DNA of 64,000 nt from Molanna angustata. Taxonomy: Eukaryota > Arthropoda > Insecta > Trichoptera > Molannidae. The notes under the pieces are model-generated. The model ran no database searches and had not been told where the DNA came from. It worked only from the letters and a program-made list of their open reading frames with translations. How positions within the stretch are numbered: the first letter of the stretch is position 1; each line of letters opens with the position of its first letter. The stretch is taken from positions 31,576,203-31,640,202 of the forward strand of contig OY754969.1 of NCBI GenBank assembly GCA_963576475.1. The letters are read 5' to 3'. Below, piece after piece: positions 1 through 12,152 of this stretch. A program made the position numbers and the translations under genes.

Positions 1-1176
1 TCTTTTATTTGCTGAAGTTTAGTTCAGCCATAAAACAGAAAAACATATAAATATACGTGCTAGTAAATAAAAATAAATAGATATGTTTGTTTGTAAAATA
101 AAATGACGTATAATTTTATAATTTATATTCGTGATGTTCTTAACGTTTTTGCAACATGTGGGATGTTTGTATTTTTATAAACCTTCTTATAAAAAATACA
201 AAAAAAAAACTTCAAAATAATTAAGTTCCCTATTTAAAAAATCTTGGTGGAGTTTCCTTAACACGACCGAACCCATATAAAAATAATATATACGTTTAAT
301 ATAAAAAAATAATATATACGTTTCTAGTTTTAAAATTCGGTAAACCAAAAATATGGCACATGGCTCATTTAATTATATTGCACGCAAGATGTTGTAGTGT
401 TCAAATGTATTGTCATAGTCAAAATGCCATATTGTTTGATGAAAATATGTAAAAAATACTCTAGAACTGTGAAGGACCGACCAGATATATCAATCATTTC
501 AAGCTGCATAATCGGTAGTTATTTATTCGATATTTACATGGATTTGTCGATAATTATTTTTATTTTGAGGAAACGAAAGACAAAGATGCTGCCGATATGT
601 CAAGTTAGCATATTTACGAAATACTTACGAGGACTCCGGTACCGTCACTAGCCTAAAAATAAACTTATTTAAGCGATTGAAATAGAATTAACGTTTTGTA
701 AATATTCGTCAAATCATATTTGTTTGTGACAGCAGTAAATGCGATGCAGAGGGACTCACTAATTCGCATAATATCCATAATTTAACATAAGTTTGTCTTT
801 TTCAGAGTCATTTGGTGTGAGAGATAATTATAATGTGATTACACGTATGTTTGTATATTTATTGTTGTATTATCTCTTTCTCACTTTGACTATTCCGTCA
901 TTCCTTACTCATTCTTGGTGAATTACTTACATAAACAACTATACCATTTTTAGCAGAGAATTTTGTTCTTGTATAACGTGTCTATATATTTATGGCGTTT
1001 TGTGGAACAAACCGTCCACAAATTTTCCAGAAACGCACTCGGCTACATATACCCCCTCTTTTGATTTGCAATTAATTATTCCACTTAGAACCGCACGTGT
1101 CGCGTCGTTTGACCTTTCACAGTGCTAAGTTTGAAATATCATTGTATTTAATATTGTGACATTTTATAATCTGAAA
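1..1176. other. AT-rich stretch without recognisable gene
   Basis: I see no coding region, RNA gene or repeat that I can name. The short open frame at 397-651 has no recognisable domain and AT-driven composition, so it is not called. Confidence 0.5.
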
Positions 1177-1402
1177 GTCGGCCTTCATGGCTCAGTGGGT
1201 TACGTATCTGACTCCTGAGCTAAAGGTCCCGGGTTCGATTCCTGGTGGAAACACAGTTTTTAAATTGAGTTTTCAGTCTGGATCTGTGAGACGATAAATA
1301 TCGTAAGTCTCCAGAATGTGGCAACTTGTTATTGGGTGCATGTTAAATTAATATTTGGCATAGTACCTGTTAGTTGCCCGGGAAGCAATATTAAATAAAT
1401 AA
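1177..1402 (+). mobile_element. tRNA-derived SINE, family SINE-A
   Basis: The head carries polymerase III box A (TGGCTCAGTGGGTT) and box B (GGGTTCGATTCCT) in tRNA-like spacing. A shared body follows (CAGTCTGGATCTGTGAGACG, then CCAGAATGTGGCAACTTG), and the tail ends in AATAAATAAA-type repeats. Related copies lie at 6484-6711, 37163-37398, 49491-49655 and 57495-57700. Such elements are copied by a partner LINE and encode nothing. Confidence 0.85.
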
Positions 1403-1639
1403 ATTAAATGTGTCGTGTTATCGTAAGTTACCTTTTTCATTCCATCAACATAAACATTCCCCTTTTGCATTGAAACAAGATAGAAATAAAAGTAAAAATT
1501 TCGAGAACATTTATTTACTAAAACATATAATAACTTTGAACACGCATAAAAAACCTTCTGAATTCATATGTAAGAGATTAAAACAAGTGAATAACTCTAA
1601 ATATTATACACAAGACAACATGAATACCTCTAAATATTA

Positions 1640-1765
1640 TACACAGGCAGATCCAGAATGGTGAAGAATGGGACAGGAGAGAGACCAGTGGAAGTCTAAG
1701 CGAGAGGCTTTTGTTCAATACTGGACTTAAGAAGAGGCTGAGTAAGTAAGTAAGTAGGGCACACA
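1640..1765 (+). mobile_element. Decayed RTE-like LINE 3' end
   Basis: The reading GATCCAGAATGG...GAGAGGCTTTTGTTCAATACTGG resembles the degenerate end of insect RTE-type reverse transcriptase ORFs, whose last residues often read like RWREKAFVQYWT. Frames are broken. The short match makes this call weak. Confidence 0.35.
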
Positions 1766-1779
1766 AGGAGCCTTATTTA

Positions 1780-2085
1780 TACATCAACGGAAACTCTGCC
1801 CTCAGGACATGACTTACTGTGTCCAGTGCGGAAACCTTCATAAGGATTAGGACTGGAGTCGGTCGTCCAAGGAAAACCTCCAAAGACGGGAGAATAGCTG
1901 AAGACGCGATGTGCGACTGTGGACAAACACAAGCCTCCGAGCGCTCTCCTTGCATGTCCAATGGCTATTCGCCAATGTGCTTGGGAAGTTTTTAGCGAAC
2001 GAACCCTTCTAGGAGCGGATAAGCATTTAGATGTGTTGTCCGAAGAAGACAATCAAAACAAACATATCAAATCTCATGGTTATTA
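1780..2085 (+). pseudogene. Non-LTR retrotransposon ORF2 C-terminal remnant
   Basis: Read in shifting frames, the stretch gives an RIRTGVGR-like segment, then MCDCGQTQ, and in a second frame ALLACPMAIRQCAWEVFSER up to a stop near 2085. This is the arrangement of the C-terminal tail of many insect LINE reverse transcriptases: a helix with RLRTGVGR, then a CxC...H...C zinc knuckle. A frameshift lies near 1945. It is a dead fragment; the upstream reverse transcriptase is absent. A similar tail lies at 41205-41560 on the other strand. Confidence 0.6.
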
Positions 2086-2089
2086 ATCG

Positions 2090-5050
2090 GAGAGGCGAAG
2101 ATCTGCCGGGAAATAACATTTCCGAGTCTCGTAGCAGAGGTTGACAGGAACCCAACAGCATAATATAGCTTTCCTTTTCCTTATCTCCTCCACAACGTTA
2201 CAAAAAAGAAACGGAAGTATTTTTTGTCTATTTTATATCTAGTCAAAACCTATTTCACGTATTTATATTGCTTTGATATTTCCACGTTGAATTGGGAAAC
2301 AAATAAAATGTAATGAAAAATATTGATTTAATTTAATTTTTTCGTTTATGTGCTATGCTACGTATTTTGCAGGTATTGATGCCAGACTAAAAATCAAACG
2401 GTCAAGTATTAAATTATTTGGCAAAAAACAATTTCAATTCTTACTCGAGTTTGAATCTACGTTATTTTTCTTCCTCGGTCTATCTCCGTATAGTTTTGGG
2501 TGGATTTTGTAGCGGACTTGACAAGGTCACTCCATCCAAGGTCAGATCGGTAGGAGAGTATTGCAAATATCATAGAAAATCATACTATTCTTACTTCATA
2601 CATTGCCATCCATTGATATAAACAAAAAATGAGAAGTCTTAAGATATATATTTATTTTTACATTTTACTGAAGCTTTAATATTGATATAAGGAAATGTAA
2701 TTTAAAAGATAAAATTTCTATTGAAAATGTGAACACTCCAAAAAATATATAACATGAACAATATCCTAAAATGGTATTAGTTTGATTATTAAGGCGTAGG
2801 TATATTATTGTACCTAATACATACTAACGGCGCGGCGTATTTTACGTCTAATTATTTTAATAAGCATAGAAGAAAATATTTGAACTCATATTTTTTTGCC
2901 AGTTTAACATTAGATCCAAAGTAATTCCTTTGAAAATTCACTTTTGGCATGTTTACGTTCAACAATCGCTACGTTATAGAAACCGAGCCTTGGGCAACTT
3001 TGGGCGCCCTGGTTCGACCCGAATTCCGAATTGCATTAACTATATTATCTTAAATTTATTAAAGGTTGGAAATAAAACAGATAACAGATGTGCTCCTGTC
3101 ACTGAACGTTCCGAATCCACCGAAGTAATGAAAGATAAAAAATGTATTAACGTATTTTCATTTTGTGGGAAATGGAGAAACGGAAATACATTTACGGAAC
3201 TTTTTCTAGAACTGACTATCGTAGTGTTTCTTTTAATTATTTTCATTTGAAAACTTGAGAGAGAGAGAGTTGATTCTCATATATTAATACACATAATCTA
3301 TGGCAGAGAGAGTCATGAACGTTTCGTTTCATCTTTTAAAGATATCCTTCTATTATGTTGACTTCTTACATTTCTATTTTTTTTAAGATTCCATTTATAT
3401 GATAGTGGCAGTTTTTGCTTGCTAATATTTACACTGCAACATTTTTATCATTTGGACCTTTAAAGAAAACCTGCCAGTTATTTAGCAATCTTACAAAAGA
3501 TAAAAATCCAAGAAATTATAAGACTAATTCTAATATATTTACATATAAAAAATTGGTACGTTTATTAAATCATTAATAAGTATCACAAAATAGGTCGTTA
3601 ACCGTTTATCTTAAAATATAATTTTGATATAATGTTCTCGTAAATTGAAAATCATAATATAACGAAGACACCAATAAAGAAAGATAGCTCCTACGGAGTA
3701 TGAATTTTCTATAAGATAAGAATATACATCGTATGTTTTTCGCCTAGTCACCCAGTACCTACATCATCAAATTACGCACTGAAGTATCATAAAAAAAGTT
3801 TATGTGTCTTGTTCTTTATGTTTTAAGAAAACGAAATTCACGTCCAAATAATTAACGTTGAACCAACGAATTTTCGTAGTACTTTTTAATTAAAGTTTCG
3901 AAACAACAACGCTGTTATTTAGTTATGTACCTTTGTATACACATAATTTTTTTATAAATTTAATATTCAGTATACAAAATATCGGGCTGAGAGGATCCTT
4001 CGTTCCCTAGATCCCAGGACTCGTAAACAAAACCCTCATCCCTTGATCTTTTGGGTCATAAAGCAACAATATATATCTCAAGTTTCATCTAAAATGAATG
4101 GGATATTTTCCCAATTTTCACATTAAAAATACGACAGAACCCAAATTCATGGCTCTCCTCCAGAATCCGTGCGGTGCGGTGTTTGTTTTGAATTCCTTGA
4201 ATTGATAATTCCCAAAATCAAACAATAACACAATGAAAGAGGATCGTTCCTACTTATATTTTTTTCTCAAAATAATCGATTTGTTGTTTTATTTTCTTTA
4301 GACAGGATTTTATATTCAGAAAAAAAGTTTCCGGCTATGCGGTGAAAATTATCGCTACATTTTGTTATATCGCTATATTTTGTTATACGGAGAGATGGAC
4401 TGCATTTAACATGTTAGTGTGATTAAATTTCACGTCCCGAATAGACGCACAACACAATCGGTGATGTTTCATAAGGTAGCAGCTTCCACGCACTTTAACT
4501 CACCAATACCTCGATTTCATAAGTTTGGTAATGAACTTACTGTGTGTTGATGCAGATATTTTCGGAGATAGTGTGCCGGTCTCCAAAATAAAATATGGAT
4601 CATTCATATACCGATAGTTTTGTTTTTCCCTCACATTATTATTTTTAATTTTTTTTTATTGTCATTGAAGTTTTGATTGATAAATTTATTTCTTTGTGTA
4701 AACAATTTTTCTTTAATTCATGTTAGTTGGGCTAATTTTAAAGTTTTTTTTCAGGTGGTTTTAATTTTGTTTTAATATTTACAGCATTATTATTGTTAAT
4801 TTTATTTTTTACTGTTTGTAAAATGTCTGATTATTATTCTCTAATTCTTTTTTGTCTATTTTTATGTGAATCAACGTTTTTATCTGAATCTATATTTTTA
4901 TGTTTCTATATTTTTATCTTTTTCTATATTTGTTTCAATATTTTTATCTCTATTTGTAATTTATTATTAGTACCTATTCTAACAAATAAATGCTGTTTAT
5001 TGTATAAATAAATATTTGAAAACGTTATTTACTTAAGGGGGCATATAAAC
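2090..5050. other. AT-rich stretch without recognisable gene
   Basis: Nothing is supported here. Open frames at 2418-2621, 2930-3250 and 4793-5011 are short, AT-driven and without recognisable domains. A short GA run lies near 3254-3267. Confidence 0.5.
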
Positions 5051-5061
5051 CTTCTTCTTCT

Positions 5062-5335
5062 TCTTCTATAGCCTGTTTTTTTCCATTTTTGGACATGGCC
5101 TCCCCCTTGATCCTCTACAACTCCCTGTCTTGGGCACACTGCATCCATCTCCCTCCGACACATTTCTTAATGTCATCAGACCACCTTGCTTGGGGTCTGC
5201 CGACCCCTCTTCGGCTTGTTCTCGGTCGCCATTCTACGATTTTTATGGTCCATCGTGAATCCTGGCATCTGGAAATATGCCCAGCCCAGCTCCAATTAAG
5301 ACTAATAAAATAATATAAACCTAAACACCGCAATT
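5062..5335 (-). pseudogene. RTE-like LINE ORF2 C-terminal fragment
   Basis: The minus strand reads WSWAGHISRC, then EWRPRTSRRGVGRPQARWSD, then a DIKKC...AQDRELW segment and a run of glutamates (GAA repeat, CTT on +, 5052-5067). This is the basic tail of RTE-like reverse transcriptases (a WAGHI-R-...-GRPQ-RW-DDI pattern). The frame is open from 5339 to 5115 and then breaks. The catalytic domain is missing, as expected for a copy truncated at its 5' end. Confidence 0.75.
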
Positions 5336-5899
5336 TCAAATCAAATTCGTCAAATATGTCAAACAGTGTATTTCTAGAAAAAAAAACATAAGTGTTTTCA
5401 AAATTTCTCTTGTGAATGTTTGTCTCACAATTTTAAAATTCAGGCTAAATTCCCTTATAAAAATATTAAAAATATCCTCTTTCATACCATTTTTTAAAAT
5501 TACTCCAAATCTATGTGTCGTAGGGAAATAAATCTTGTAATTATGCTAAAATAGTGTATAAAATCAAAGTGAATTACCGATAAAGTTTTTTCATTTCAAG
5601 TAAGGTTTGTTCTAAAATTGCTAAAAATCAACAAATTTTGGGTTTCCGATAATTTTAATCACGTATAAACCTTTTTAAATGCACGCGATAGTTACCATTA
5701 CTAACGCGTAACTTCAAAGTGCATAAGGCGGTTTTAATATATCATGTTTTTAGTGACTAGATTTAGCGTTATATGTCCTCGCCAGTTATGACTCGTCGAA
5801 AAATACCAATGAATAGAAGTTTCATACAACGGCTATACGTTTTTTACGATGTTCGTTTGGTGTCACGCTTACAGTGAAGATTCGCAATGAGTATTTCAG

Positions 5900-6240
5900 G
5901 AAAAAATAGTTAGGTAGCAACTATGATTGTAATAATGACAGAAGTCAGGCTCGTAAGAAGCTCTGGTTTAGTCATGTAATGAAAAGAGAAGCAACGAGTG
6001 TCTTTTAATGGCTGCTAATAAGAGGGGTAGGTGATTACCCTAAACTACTCGTTGACGAATTTCTAGAGGAAAATGGGCCTTAAAAAGCTGCCTTAAGATC
6101 CGAAAAGCTGGCAAGGCGAGAAAAATGAAGAAAGTTTACGGTTTTTATAATGTTTTAAAGAAAAGGACCAAGGAATGATACGAGAAGCGGTACTGAAAAA
6201 GTGGACACTGTTGATTGGCGATGGTCTCGTAGTACAATAT
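5900..6240 (+). mobile_element. Possible heavily decayed LINE tail
   Basis: The stretch around 5950-6010 (AAGCTCTGGTTTAGTCATGTAATGAAAAGAGAAG) can be read as a worn version of the LRWFGHVMR segment of RTE-type ORF2 ends, followed by an AAGGCGAGAAAAATGAAG-like basic stretch. No frame is open for long. The call rests on weak resemblance only. Confidence 0.25.
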
Positions 6241-6334
6241 GTAATGGTTCGTCTCTTTAAGAGTTTCTATAATAAATTGCGAAAATACATAAATACACAG
6301 TTTCTAAAACAGAAATTCAATTATATCGTGAGAT

Positions 6335-6850
6335 TTAAATAAATGCCCCAGGGTGGTTTGGCCACATAAAAAGAATGAGTGATGACCGTCTGACAAAAAA
6401 AAATATGTACGGCTGATAAAAGAGGAACGAGAACCTAGTGGTTGACCAAGGATCACATAAATGCTATTATGGAAGATCGACCTCCGCAGCTTAGTTGTCA
6501 AGGTATCTGACTGCTGAGCCAAAGATCCCGGGTTCGATTCCCGGTGGAGACACAGTTTTTAATTGTGTTTTCAGTCTGGATCTGTTAGACGATTAATATC
6601 GTAAGTCTCCAGAATGTGGCAACTTGTTATTGGCTGCATGTTAAATTAATATTTGACATAGTACCTACCTGTTAGTTGCCCGAGAAGTAATATAAAATAA
6701 AATAAAAATTTATAAGAATAACTGAAGAGCGTGAATGAGACGATGCATGGACGTGAATGAAGCGAGAAATTGATGTCAAGATTAAAGAGTCTGGGGTTCG
6801 GTTCTATCTGCTTACCCCAAATAGGTAAGTGGAGTGATGTTATGGGTAAA
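6335..6850 (+). mobile_element. RTE-like LINE 3' fragment split by a SINE
   Basis: The left piece (6340-6483) reads like LRWFGHIKRMSDDRLTKK in a broken frame. The right piece (6712-6850) holds the common 3' tail with GTTCGGTT, then CTACCCC-like and TGGAGTGATGTTATGG sequence. A parallel, uninterrupted copy at 25505-25815 has the two halves joined, so SINE-A at 6484-6711 landed inside this fragment. Confidence 0.65.
6484..6711 (+). mobile_element. tRNA-derived SINE-A inserted in a LINE fragment
   Basis: The body matches SINE-A at 1177-1402 (CAGTCTGGATCTGTTAGACG, CCAGAATGTGGCAACTTG), with box B GGGTTCGATTCCC and a tail of AATAAAATAAAA. The tRNA box A is partly decayed (CTTAGTTGTC). It interrupts the LINE piece at 6335-6850. 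Confidence 0.85.
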
Positions 6851-7104
6851 TTTAATTACAAACTTAACATTGTGGTTAGTTGTGTGCCGTTTGTATAAAA
6901 AATATAATTTAAAATAATATTTTAATTGAGTCTGAGAATATCTATATTTAACTTAAATTGAAAAATAAATAAACGTTTTAAGACTCTTTTCAATACAATC
7001 TAATATTATTGTCATCAGACTAGAAAAACAAATATATCGAAGTAGGGCTTGACAAATAAGAGAATGCAGTTTATACAGCTTTGATGTAAATGCATGGTTG
7101 AAAA

Positions 7105-7262
7105 GATGGGTGGTGGCATAGCGATCAGCGCGCTGGGTTAGTAATCCATTGGTCACGAGTTCGAATCCTGCCACGACCGATTTCGTTCACTTGCAGCACA
7201 AGCATTTATGCTTTGTTTAGGAAATATATGAGAATGTATGTATATGTATGTATTGTTTTTTA
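7105..7262 (+). mobile_element. tRNA-derived SINE, family SINE-C
   Basis: The head resembles a tRNA: GTGGCATAGCGATCAGCGCG as box A region and GAGTTCGAATCCTG as box B. The body continues CGATTTCGTTCAC...GCACAAGCATTTATG and ends in GTATGTATATGTATGTA. Related copies are at 34495-34570, 38275-38400, 47845-48010, 57795-57890 and 58547-58690. Confidence 0.8.
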
Positions 7263-7296
7263 AAAACAAAGTCAGGGAAAAGAGCATATAATATGC

Positions 7297-7309
7297 TGCA
7301 CAACATCGA
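7297..7309. repeat. Left target-site duplication of the R1-like element
   Basis: The 13 bases TGCACAACATCGA recur without mismatch at 9662-9674, directly at the two edges of the retrotransposon. R1-clade elements usually make target duplications of about this length. Confidence 0.7.
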
Positions 7310-9134
7310 CTGTGGATGAATTAGATAAGATAGTTGCTGGACTGGGGCCTAAGAAGGCCCCAGGTATTGATAGGATTAATGGCAGAATCGTGAAGAATGT
7401 TTGGAAATTCTGTTCAGCGGAAATGACTAAGCTGATGAATGGATGTCTGAAAGAGGGGATTTTTCCCAAGGTTTGGAAAAAGGGCTTGCTCAGGATAATT
7501 CCCAAGGGCAATGATAAGTCGCTGTCGGACCTCAAGGCGTACAGGCCGATTACGCTGCTTCCTTCCTTTGGCAAGATCCTTGAGATCTTGGTGAGGGATA
7601 GGCTTGGCGAGGCCTTGACGCCTGGGAATCCGGGGCAGTTTGGATTCAGCCATGGGCGTTCGACTGGGGATGCGATTGCGGAATGCATCCGCTGGAAGAA
7701 TGCATGCGAAGATAAGTATGTTCTGGGAGTCTTCCTAGATATAGCGGGGGCGTTCGACAATGCGTGGTGGCCGCTTATTTTAGCCAAGCTGAAGTTACGG
7801 GGTTGTCCTCGTTGGCTGTTCGCTATCGTGAGCAGCTACTTCAGCGACCGGAAGGTAGTAGTCCACGCATGCCGGTCGCATTGTTGAAAGAATAGTCGAT
7901 ATGGGATGCCCACAGGGCTCGGTCCTAGGACCGTTCCTTTGGAACGTCCTCTTCGATGACCTGTTGAGGTTGCTGCTTCCGCCTACGACCATAATCATTG
8001 CGTACGCCGATGATGCCCTGCTGCTCATTGGAGGAAAGCTGCTGCTCAAGGCCTGAAATCGAGCGTAAATTTAGAGATGCGATCAACGCAATATTAAACT
8101 GGGGCAGGGTGAACAGGCTGGTCTTCTCACCGAGTAAGACGATCGCAATGTGGATGAAGGGGGCACCTAGCCGGGCGAGACGCCCGGTGTTGCGGATGGA
8201 CGGACATTCCGTTAGGGTTGCCGATGAGGTTCGCTACCTGGGTGTCATCCTGGACAGTGGCTTCACCTTTCTACCGCATATCAAGTCCTCGGCTAAAAAA
8301 GCAGCTGCCTTGTTTATGGCACTGCGCAGGATCAGCAAGAGTAGCTGGGGACTTCGTTCGGGTACGGTGAAGGCTATATACAAGGCTACGTATGTGGCCC
8401 AGGTTACATACGCATCTGAAGTGTGGTCCCATCGGCTGAGCGTTGGCTCGGTTGCTCTTGCGATCCTGAGGGGCCAGCGTCTTCCCTTGCTTGCTGTTAC
8501 AGGTGCGTATCGCACGGCGGCCAGCGACGGTCTTCCGGTCATCGCTGGTGTCCTGCCTGCTGATCTCGAGGTGCGAGACTTTGTCGCACGTAGGAGTATC
8601 AGGCTCAACAGGCGGGCTGAACATTTAGGAGTGATTGTTTGTGTTGCACCTGGGATTGGTGGTCTGAGTGAGGCAAGCAATAGAGTCAGAGAAAGGACGA
8701 TGGAAGTTTGGCAGGAGCGCTGGGATAGAGGAGGAACTGCTAGGGTAACCTATAAGTTCTTCCCTGACCTAAGAAAGAGGATGAGTATGAGAACGCTGGC
8801 ACTGAGCCATCATGCGGTGCAGCTCGTGTCAGGACACGGTGAGCTTAAAGGCCGACTCTTTGAGTTAGGCCTAGCGGCGGATCCGTGGTGTGCTTGTGGT
8901 ACCGGTGCCCAGAATGCTGAGCATATACTTTGGGAGTGCCCTTTGTTGATGGACGCCAGGGAGAATTTGATAGGAGGTATGTGTGCTGGCACCACCCGAC
9001 CAGTCTGGTTTGGCGAAGTGCTGGAGAACTATCACAATGTTGCTCGTTTCGAAGAGTTTATTGATGTGTGGGTTTCACGCTGGGATGAGCTCCGAAGACC
9101 GGGTTTTCCTCCGGTCGAGGATCTCGTACAGTGA
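7310..9134 (+). pseudogene. R1-clade non-LTR retrotransposon ORF2, 5'-truncated and frameshifted
   Basis: This encodes the reverse transcriptase of a site-preferring R1-like LINE, which copies element RNA into DNA at a nicked target. Motifs in order: KKAPGIDRING, LPSFGKILEILVRDRL, QFGFSHGRSTGDA, LDIAGAFDNAWW with the first catalytic Asp (about 7312-7887). Then, one frame on, GCPQGSVLGP and YADD with the catalytic Asp pair near 8003 (stop at 8054). The third frame runs 7998-9134 with VRYLGVILDSGF and a zinc knuckle WCACGTGAQNAEHILWEC (CxC-x8-H-x4-C). Two frameshifts, near 7870-7904 and 8040-8055, kill it. The endonuclease and ORF1 are missing. Its GC content is clearly above that of its neighbours, which suggests a fairly recent arrival. 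The start is a truncation edge, not a real start codon. Confidence 0.9.
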
Positions 9135-9661
9135 TGGGCCTGATCTGGCCTGGAGTGGTGCTGTGGCGGAGTGGTCGATGACTCGTTGACGTTTCGTGCC
9201 GTCCTTTCTCCCTTCGTGGAGGTGTCTGATTAAGTGCCCCCGTCTGGGTGGGTCCTCCTTTCTCGCGTCGAGGTTAGCTATCGCACCTGGTGATGCGGGT
9301 GCGATGGCTCTTATGGAACGTCGGGACGCCTCAATCCTGGCTCCTTCACCCATTAGTTTAAGACTAAGACAGTAGTATTAAGATAATTAGTTTGTTAGAT
9401 ATTTAGTTATATTATGATGATATTTATAAGTAGTTATAAGTACCTAGAAATTAAGATTAGTTTTAATTAGTAAGATGCATTAGGTAGGCTTCATCCTCGA
9501 ATGAGGGCACTGAGAGTCCATAATTTAGCAGGCGGGGTTTGTTGGGAGGAGCCCATCCGGCAAACCCCGAGCCCGCCTGCGTAAAAAGATTTGCAAGTAA
9601 GTGCGGGTAAAGAGGTGCTAACGCGCCTGAGATACCCGGGTAAGCGGTGGGTGACTTTCAG
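9135..9661 (+). mobile_element. 3' untranslated region of the R1-like element
   Basis: The stretch runs from the ORF2 stop to the right 13-bp duplication. It includes a GC-rich part (about 9530-9650) with GCGGGGTTTGTTGGGAGGAG and a partly complementary GGCAAACCCCGAGCCCGCC, which can form a hairpin. There is no poly(A) end; many R1-clade elements lack one. Confidence 0.7.
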
Positions 9662-9674
9662 TGCACAACATCGA
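9662..9674. repeat. Right target-site duplication of the R1-like element
   Basis: This is the second copy of TGCACAACATCGA, identical to 7297-7309. Confidence 0.7.
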
Positions 9675-10627
9675 ACATCAACTGATTGATTTTATTGGTT
9701 GATATAAATTAGAGTATTTTCGCGCACCAAAATTTATTAGTACACAGGCGCATTTATTCGCTTGGTGTGACACTACTATTATTTTACGTATTTTGTTTTC
9801 TATCTGGCTTGATTACGTATTTAAATTAATTCTGTTAAGTGAATTCATAAATCTATGTCATTGACTACTCGAGACTTAAATTGATTGTGTGAAAGGTGCC
9901 TTCTATGAAAAAATATATGTAATATTTTTATTATAATATGTCAAAAATGCTTAAGAAAATAGACATGTTGTTTATGGTAGCAGTTGGTAATCATTTTTTA
10001 TTTTCAGGTTGCCATAACACTCAAAATTATTTTAAATAAGTGCTGGCAATATAAAAAAGGGCGTTTGGAAAGTTTTTAAAAGCTATCATCGTTTAAAGTT
10101 GGTGTACGTAGTTGATGTCGGTCCATATATGCCAACCATTTGTTCGATGTAGTTGCTAACTTGTGTATGTTGGTTCATACTATTCCGAAAGTGTTAGCAA
10201 AAAGGTTTGTTAAAAAAGGAAAAATTCGCTATTCTATTATTAGATTTTACACTTATCCTCCATAACTGAGTCGAATGGGTCCCAAAAACCCCATGAAAAA
10301 GGGTTTCTCATTTTGAAAAGTGGATATTCGTCAGGGATGATAAAATTTTGGATCATTGGGCAAAAGCTTTCGCATACCCATATTTCCTTCAGATGAGATG
10401 TTTATTTAATTATAACCAGTAAATCTAATATCCAGAAACTTGTGAAATACTTGTGATCGATATTGGAAAGTATTAAGATTTGTAGGCTGTGATGAAATCA
10501 CCAGGCAAATAGAAGAATGTGAACGTATAGGACTAAGAACAGAAAGGGATTCCCAATAAAGATGAAAGGTATATAATAAAAATAATTAATGAATTGTGTA
10601 TTGGACGTTGTAAGTGATGTTAATATC
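9675..10627. other. AT-rich stretch without recognisable gene
   Basis: No domain, RNA or named repeat is visible. Confidence 0.45.
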
Positions 10628-10694
10628 TTCTGGGGGGCAAGTCTGGTCCTACCGCCGAAATCAGAACCCTAGTGATTACCCATACCTAGTGATT

Positions 10695-10855
10695 ATCCGA
10701 GAACTAATGCAGGATTCAGGATACCGCTTTATAGAATATGTAAAAACTTTAATGACCAATTCATTGACCATATTGACATTTTTATTGCATCTGATACTAT
10801 ATTCAAAAGGGAAATTTTAAAAAAGATCACTGATACAACCTCTTAGGACCTGGGT
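10695..10855 (+). repeat. Dispersed repeat, inverted copy at 32960-33130
   Basis: Sequence such as GCAGGATTCAGGATACCGC and AAAAGATCACTGATACAAC recurs on the opposite strand at 32960-33130. It spans a short open frame ending KGKF, but I do not recognise a protein. It could be part of an unidentified mobile element. Confidence 0.6.
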
Positions 10856-10948
10856 GTGGCTGAAATGCACTGTTGAGGATGTAGTGTTATAATATGTGTA
10901 TTCCAAACTATATTTCATTATGTGTTTTTTCAATAAGTATTGATTTTT

Positions 10949-12152
10949 TACATTTTATTACTTTTATCTCTTTCTTAATCTCTAAGCACGTCTATGTTTA
11001 CATTGTATGTAACTTCTCTATGTGAAATATTGTGATTGCACATATTTTTATATTTTTATATTTTATTACTTTTATATCTATCTTAATCTCTAAGCACGTC
11101 TATGTTTACATTGTATGTAACTTCTCTATGTGAAATATTGTGATTGCAAATATTTTTATATTTTATTACTTTTATCTCTATCTTAATCTCTAAGCACGTC
11201 TATGTTTACATTGTATGTAACTTCTCTATGGGAAATATTGTGATTGCACATATTTTTATATTTTATTATTTTTATCTCTATCTTAATCTCTAAGCACGTC
11301 TATGTTTACATTGTATGTAACTTCTCTATGTGAAATATTGTGATTGCATATATTTTTATATTTTATTACTTTTATCTCTATCTTAATCTCTAAGCACGTC
11401 TATGTTTACATTGTATGTAACTTCTCTATGGGAAATATTGTGATTGCACATATTTTTATATTTTATTACTTTTATCTCTCTCTTAATCTCTAAGCACGTC
11501 TATGTTTACATTGTATGTAACTTCTCTATGGGTAATATTGTGGTTGCACATATTTTTATATTTTATTACTTTTATCTCTATCTTAATCTCTAAGCACGTC
11601 TATGTTTACATTGTATGTAACTTCTATATGGGAAATATTGTGATTGCACATATTTTTATATTTTATTACTTTTATCTCTATCTTAATCTCTAAGCACGTC
11701 TATGTTTACATTGTATGTAACTTCTATATGGGAAATATTGTGATTGCACATATTTTTATATTTTATTACTTTTATCTCTATCTTAATCTCTAAGCACGTC
11801 TATGTTTACATTGTATGTAACTTCTATATGGGAAATATTGTGATTGCACATATTTTTATATTTTATTACTTTTATCTCTATCTTAATCTCTAAGCACGTC
11901 TATGTTTACATTGTATGTAACTTCTATATGGGAAATATTGTGATTGCACATATTTTTATATTTTATTACTTTTATCTCTATCTTAATCTCTAAGCACGTC
12001 TATGTTTACATTGTATGTAACTTCTCTATGGGAAATATTGTGATTGCACATATTTTTATATTTTATTACTTTTATCTCTATCTTAATCTCTAAGCACGTC
12101 TATGTTTACATTGTATGTAACTTCTCTATGGGAAATATTGTGATTGCACATA
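10949..12152. repeat. Tandem repeat, 100-bp unit, twelve copies
   Basis: The marker TAAGCACGTC occurs at 10983, 11091 and then every 100 bases exactly from 11091 through 12091 (11191, 11291 and so on). The first spacing is 108 because of an extra TTTTTATA. Units differ by only a few substitutions, for example CTCTATGGG against CTATATGGG. Such uniformity suggests recent amplification or ongoing homogenisation. Confidence 0.95.
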
